Shown: piece after piece, positions 50,468-54,480 of the stretch
Layout of the letters: each line of letters starts with the position of its first letter
Numbering within the stretch: the stretch's first letter is position 1
DNA from: Phaeoceros laevis
Lineage: Eukaryota; Anthocerotophyta; Anthocerotopsida; Notothyladales
Direction: 5' to 3'
Assembly: GCA_049999765.1 (NCBI GenBank)
Contig: JBNGIQ010007211.1
Location: 1-54,480, forward strand
Length of the DNA: 54,480 nucleotides
Translations under genes and position numbers: made by a program
The notes under the pieces: generated by a model
What the model was told of the DNA's origin: nothing
The model's input: only the letters and a program-made list of their open reading frames with translations
Database searches by the model: none

Positions 50468-52634
50468 GTACTCTGAATTTTATCTTAACCTAGAGAACGT
50501 GTATTTCAAACCAAAAATTGGATGCAAGTAAAAAACTATGTTATCTTGTATTAGTGATTAGAGAGTAGCTTTTTAGGTAAACATGCTATCCCCAAAAAAA
50601 TTGCCAACCCTGAATTTTATATTGATCATGTCTTGCTAACTTCTTCTCTCAATAGCCACGGAGCTCAGGCAAAAGAAGACGCCCAAACTATCAATCAAAA
50701 AGCAGGCGGAGCTACTAAGTGAATTTGACAACTACAAGAATACTTGTTTCCTTATATTAATTTTGGGACATAAAAAGCATTTTTGATTTTAATAGACCTA
50801 GAAGGATGTTTCTTGGTAAAGTGATGCACCCTTCACTTAGCATAGATCCAAAATCTTCCACACATACCTACCCCTTGATAAAGAAAGAAAAGTAGCTGTT
50901 CCCAATAATCAAGAAAATTGTCTTTTCCATGAGTGCTACGAGTGGGTGGGTAGGTGGAGACTTTTGCACTCAAAATCTAATTATTGAACTCTACTTTCAA
51001 GAACTAAAAAGGAAGTAGGGTTGTTGAGCAACTAAAACAATCATTCATTCTCCCTCATTCACCCTCAAGCATGAGTAAGTTACGTCTTGCAATACAACAT
51101 GAGTAAGTTTTTCCTCATACAAATCTAGCAGCTAGCATGTCTTGCAAGGAATGTCACCTTGTTTTTATTAGCGGTCTCGGCTATTCCAAGCTCCTTTGGC
51201 AAAGTCCTCACTACAAGAAAACGTGCAGTCCTTGGTCTACAATGGGACTTGGTCGTCCATGCCCCGTGACAGGATGGGTACCGATTGTACATGGTGGATC
51301 AAACATGCGTCTCCGAAAAGCCCACGAAGGCATGACTCGTTCACGCCTCACTGTTTGAACGAGAGGTGTAAGGCGAAGAAGCCTTCAGGATGCGAGAATC
51401 GTGTAGCATCTCTGCTGCATGGTACGACAGGGAGAAGGCAATGGAATTATAGAGTGGGCATGTGGTCATAAAGCCGAGCGGGACGACCCGTGAGGCACAT
51501 GGGTGGGGGACCCAGCATTCGTCACCGGAAGCTCCCGGTAGCATGGGAGTTGCCGTTGCAATACTAGGATGCGATTATAGACTGGGCCAAGGCGACCGGG
51601 TGTGTGAAGTCGTCGGACCGGAGACACCGGACTGATGCCATGCCACTGTCGGTGCTGCATGCCATCCCCATATGGAAGCTGGTTCGATGTCACATTTTCA
51701 CACTGAAGGCGAAGGAATTCAAGGAATCGGCGGCAATGCGCTATGCCCCGCCGAGCCGCATGTTGTTTCGGAGTTCAGGTTTCGTGCACCATACACTACA
51801 AGTAGGAGGACACCATCACCATCATGGTATGGTATGGCAATATGGTGCATGGTATGACGCGTACGGAACTGATAGAGAGAAGGTCAAAGGCCAGCCCGCC
51901 ACCCGACTCGATTTCAAACGATAAGGCTAGATTATACTTTAAATTATTGTTAGGGCGCAGCTTGGAATTTAATACGCGGCACGAGCGGGCAGCCAACTCA
52001 TCATTGGGGCTTGGCCGCGCCATTGCCGCGAAACTCCGCCACTTGGGGTAAATCAAGACGACGCCTGACGTTGACATGTCCAAGCAAGGGCCGCGTCGCC
52101 GGCCGCCCTTTTCCGGCGGGTCAATTTTTACCGGGCAAGTTTGGACCGGCCAGGTTTTACTCTACTCGAGAAGGGGCCCGGCTCGTCTTGGAAGGAAGAC
52201 AGAGGGGGAGGCGGCAAGCAAGCAAGGCAGACAGGAAGGGGAGCTGAACTGCGCGGTGTCGCCCCGAGCAGGGGAAGGCGAAGAAGAAGAGGAGGACGAA
52301 GAAGAAGGCGAAGGGGGAAGAAGGGGAAGGCGAAGAAGCAGGGAGCAGGCGGGAAGCGGAAGGTGAAGAGGGAGCGTACCGAGGTGTCCATGCCCGCCAA
52401 GGTCGGACAGCTGGGAGTCAGAAGCAACTGGCGCAGGCTCAAGGATAAGAGGAAGGTCGGGAAGCAGGGGAGGGGAGTGGTTTCGGAAGAGCGTAGGCAT
52501 GGGGCTGCTATGACGTGGGACCTGTGCTCTCGACGAGGCAGCAGCAGCATCACCAGCCCCCACTCCTGGTACAGCCAGCGGCTGCTGACCCACATTGGGC
52601 AAGCAACATTTGCCCGTCGCTGGCAGATCCTCCA
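50468..52634. other. Spacer and 5' region of the LRX gene
   Basis: The left part (to about 51.1 kb) is AT-rich with no open frames of interest. From about 51.2 to 51.7 kb the composition becomes GC-richer and both strands show medium frames without motifs, possibly an old repeat. From 52.1 kb on, a GA-rich tract (52270-52350, gaagaagaggaggac-type) precedes the LRX ATG and probably forms part of its leader. No promoter element could be fixed. Confidence 0.4.
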
Positions 52635-54480
52635 ATGAAGCGCCTACGGGGCGCCTTGGCACTAGGGCTCCTGCTATGGAGCTCCTTTGCCACGGTTGCG
52701 ATCGTTCAGGGTACGTCACTCCCAGCTCTCTCTTCTCCTCCCACCGATAGCGGATCGGTGCTGCCCTTGTGTCTGTTTGTTCTCTCATGTTCTTTGTTGC
52801 AAGCTCTGCCAAGGTCTTTCCTCTGCGTGACCTGTTGGCTGTGTTGCTTTCGGTCTTGAACCCGTCTCCTGCTCATCGTACCGGCGTTCCGCTGAGCTTG
52901 TGCTGTGATCTCGCAATGATCCCTGTTCGGAGGATCAGCTCGCCTCCCACCATTGGCAGATCTGAGCTGCTCTAGTATTCTTTCCTGTTCTTGCTTGCAA
53001 GCTGCTGCCAGTGTCTTTCCTCTGCGTGCCCGGTGTGTGTGTTGCTTCTGGGCTAAAACCCTGTTCTTGCTCATCGTACGAGTGTTCCGCTGAGCTTGTT
53101 CTGTTCTTTTCCGATCTTCCCATGATCCCTGTGTAGGGAGAGCGCAGACCAATGTGCTTGGGGCTGACCTGCTGCTGGCCCATTGATGTGCTTGCAGGTC
53201 TTCAAATTAGTATTAGTCCAGAAGGTAGCATCGGCTTAGAAGCGTGGCAAGTCGGGGGACACCCTCCAGGGGTGGGGCATCACCCTCCAGGGGTGGGGCA
53301 TCACCCCCCAGGGGTGGGACATCACCCGCCAGGCGTAGGACATCACCCTCCAGGAGTGGGTCATCATCCACCGGGAGTTGGGCACCATAGGCAAAACTCC
53401 AGGTTGTTCTACGCCTATGTCGCGTTGCAGGCATGGAAGCAGGCTATCACTGCCGACCCTTTGAACATTACGCAGAGCTGGGTCGGCAGGAATGTCTGCA
53501 GCTATCAGAGAGTCTTCTGTGAGCAGGCCCTGGATGATCCTACCCTTCAGGTTGTGGCTGGGATTGATTTGAACAATGCCTCCATTTCGGGGACCTTGCC
53601 AGAGGAGCTGGGCCTCCTCACTGACCTTGGCCTGCTGCATCTCAACTCCAACAACTTCACAGGGACTGTGCCCAACAGCTTCAAGAACCTCAAGATTCTT
53701 TTCGAGCTCGACCTGAGCAACAATAAGTTTTCGGGCAAGTTCCCTTTGGTTCTGCTGGAGCTGCCGGCGCTGTTTTTCTTGGACATCAGGTTCAACAGGT
53801 TCAGTGGGGAGCTGCCTCCGGAGTTGTTTGAGAAGCGGTTGGATGCTCTGTTCCTCAATAACAACAATTTCAAGGGGCAGATTCCAGACACCTTGGGCAG
53901 TTCACCCGTCTCAGTATTGGTGCTGGCCAACAACAAATTGACTGGTGAAATTCCGGCCACTATAGGTAACATGTCCAACACTCTCAACGAGATCTTGTTT
54001 TCCAACAACAAGATTCAGGGAGACCTGCCGCCCGAGATTGGGCAGCTGCAGAACGTCACTGTGTTTGATGTGAGCCAGAACAAGATCCAGAGCGAGCTGC
54101 CGGAAACCATTGCCAACATGACCAGCCTGGAGGTTCTCAATGTTGCTGGAAACAGGTTGTTTGGGACGGTGACTGACAATGTCTGTGGCCTGCCGAATAT
54201 CGAGAATTTGACACTGTCGAACAACTTCTTCCAGGGAGCAAGCTCCAGCTGTGAGAACCTGACCAAGAGTGGTGTTGCAGTGGAGGTTGGAGACAACTGT
54301 ATTCCTGGCTCCGAGGGTCAGAAGTCTGGAAATACCTGCACCAAGTTCTACAATTCGCCGCCTCCGGCCCCCCCTCCCCCGAGGGACCCTCCTCCAGTGA
54401 GGTCACCACCTGCGACTCCTGAATCAAGTCCGCCACCAGGGATTCCATCGCCACCGGCTCCTGGATTGAATCCGCCGCCA
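52635..54480 (+). CDS. LRX: Leucine-rich repeat extensin (LRX), 3' end beyond window
   Basis: Secreted cell-wall protein; LRX proteins bind RALF peptides and connect the wall to the plasma membrane during tip and cell growth. Exon 1 (52635-52710) encodes a signal peptide (MKRLRGALALGLLLWSSFAT). After a 487-bp intron the second exon (53198 on) is open to the window edge. It starts with six PPGVGHH units, then the LRX N-terminal domain (YAYVALQAWKQAITADPLNI, VGRNVCSYQRVFCEQALDDP), about ten plant-type LRRs (GIDLNNASISGTLPEELGLL, LDLSNNKFSGKFP, LDIRFNRFSGELPPELF, VFDVSQNKIQSELPETI) and the C-terminal Cys motif (NCIPG..NTCTKFYNSPPP). It ends in the Pro-rich extensin tail, still in frame at 54480. 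Cysteines of the family are present. The stop codon and most of the extensin domain lie outside the window. Confidence 0.95.
52775..53145 (+). repeat. Diverged tandem duplication filling the LRX first intron
   Basis: Copy 1 (about 52775-52930) and copy 2 (about 52970-53145) share tgcaagct(g)ctgcca, gtctttcctctgcgtg, tgtgttgctt, ctgctcatcgtac, gttccgctgagcttgt and atgatccctgt in the same order, with roughly 80 percent identity in the blocks. Non-coding. Confidence 0.8.
53258..53393 (+). repeat. Coding 21-bp tandem repeat (PPGVGHH)6 in LRX
   Basis: Six in-frame units of 21 bp encode PPGVGHH between the signal peptide and the conserved LRX N-terminal domain. Copies are nearly identical at the DNA level at the start (ccaggggtggggcatcaccc) and drift at third positions further on, which indicates selection on the peptide. 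Confidence 0.93.

Noticed and set aside
52141-52638. Long Arg/Glu/Gly-rich plus-strand frame before LRX
   Set aside because: Its composition comes from the GA-rich tract of the LRX leader; no start context, no homology, and it runs into the LRX start in another frame.

Overview
The window is nuclear DNA of a land plant. The evidence is that every recognisable protein is closest to a plant family (NUP214, CYP97B, RID1/DEAH4, SEC14-nodulin, external NDB dehydrogenase, leucine-rich repeat extensin, plant-type histone H3.3). All but the PPR gene and the nested phosphatase are split by spliceosomal introns, mostly 80-350 bp. Small introns, roughly even base composition, about twelve genes in 54 kb and a PPR protein of near-identical tandem units suggest a seed-free plant with a compact genome (hornwort, other bryophyte or lycophyte). 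That placement is an inference, not a demonstrated identity.

Layout. 1-5.1 kb: a minus-strand kelch-propeller protein. 5.1-10.1 kb: spacer with purine-rich tracts and small tandem repeats. 10.1-11.6 kb: CMP-Kdo synthetase, minus strand, all eight exons resolved (301 aa). 11.6-13.3 kb: spacer with a diverged duplication. 13.4-15.9 kb: a single-exon PPR protein whose DYW domain stops right after the HxE motif. 17.0-17.6 kb: histone H3.3 with a leader intron. 18.1-25.9 kb: nucleoporin NUP214, minus strand, convergent with H3.3. 27.0-31.7 kb: CYP97B carotenoid hydroxylase, carrying a complete intronless ADP-ribose/CDP-alcohol diphosphatase gene inside one intron. 32.4-34.6 kb: kinetochore NUF2, minus strand. 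35.5-37.2 kb: the ER-shaping protein Lunapark. 37.7-41.5 kb: RID1/DEAH4 RNA helicase. 43.0-46.0 kb: SEC14-nodulin phosphoinositide transfer protein. 47.5-50.5 kb: external NDB1-type NAD(P)H dehydrogenase with an EF-hand. 52.6 kb to the edge: a leucine-rich repeat extensin (LRX), cut by the window end.

The genes are unrelated housekeeping loci with no operon-like or pathway logic; neighbouring pairs are divergent (NUP214/CYP97B, NUF2/Lunapark), convergent (H3.3/NUP214, CYP97B/NUF2) or head-to-tail (Lunapark/RID1). No CRISPR array, rRNA, tRNA or intact transposon was recognised. The most interesting points are the nested phosphatase gene, a perfect 26-bp tandem duplication across a splice donor in NDB1, the truncated DYW domain, a histidine-rich PPGVGHH repeat at the LRX N-terminus, FA-for-FG repeats in NUP214, and a perfect 16-bp hairpin beside an extra copy of a NUP214 exon-1 segment. 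Exon limits were read by eye from splice consensus, reading phase and family homology. Limits for the kelch gene, the middle of NUP214 and the first exon of CYP97B are approximate.
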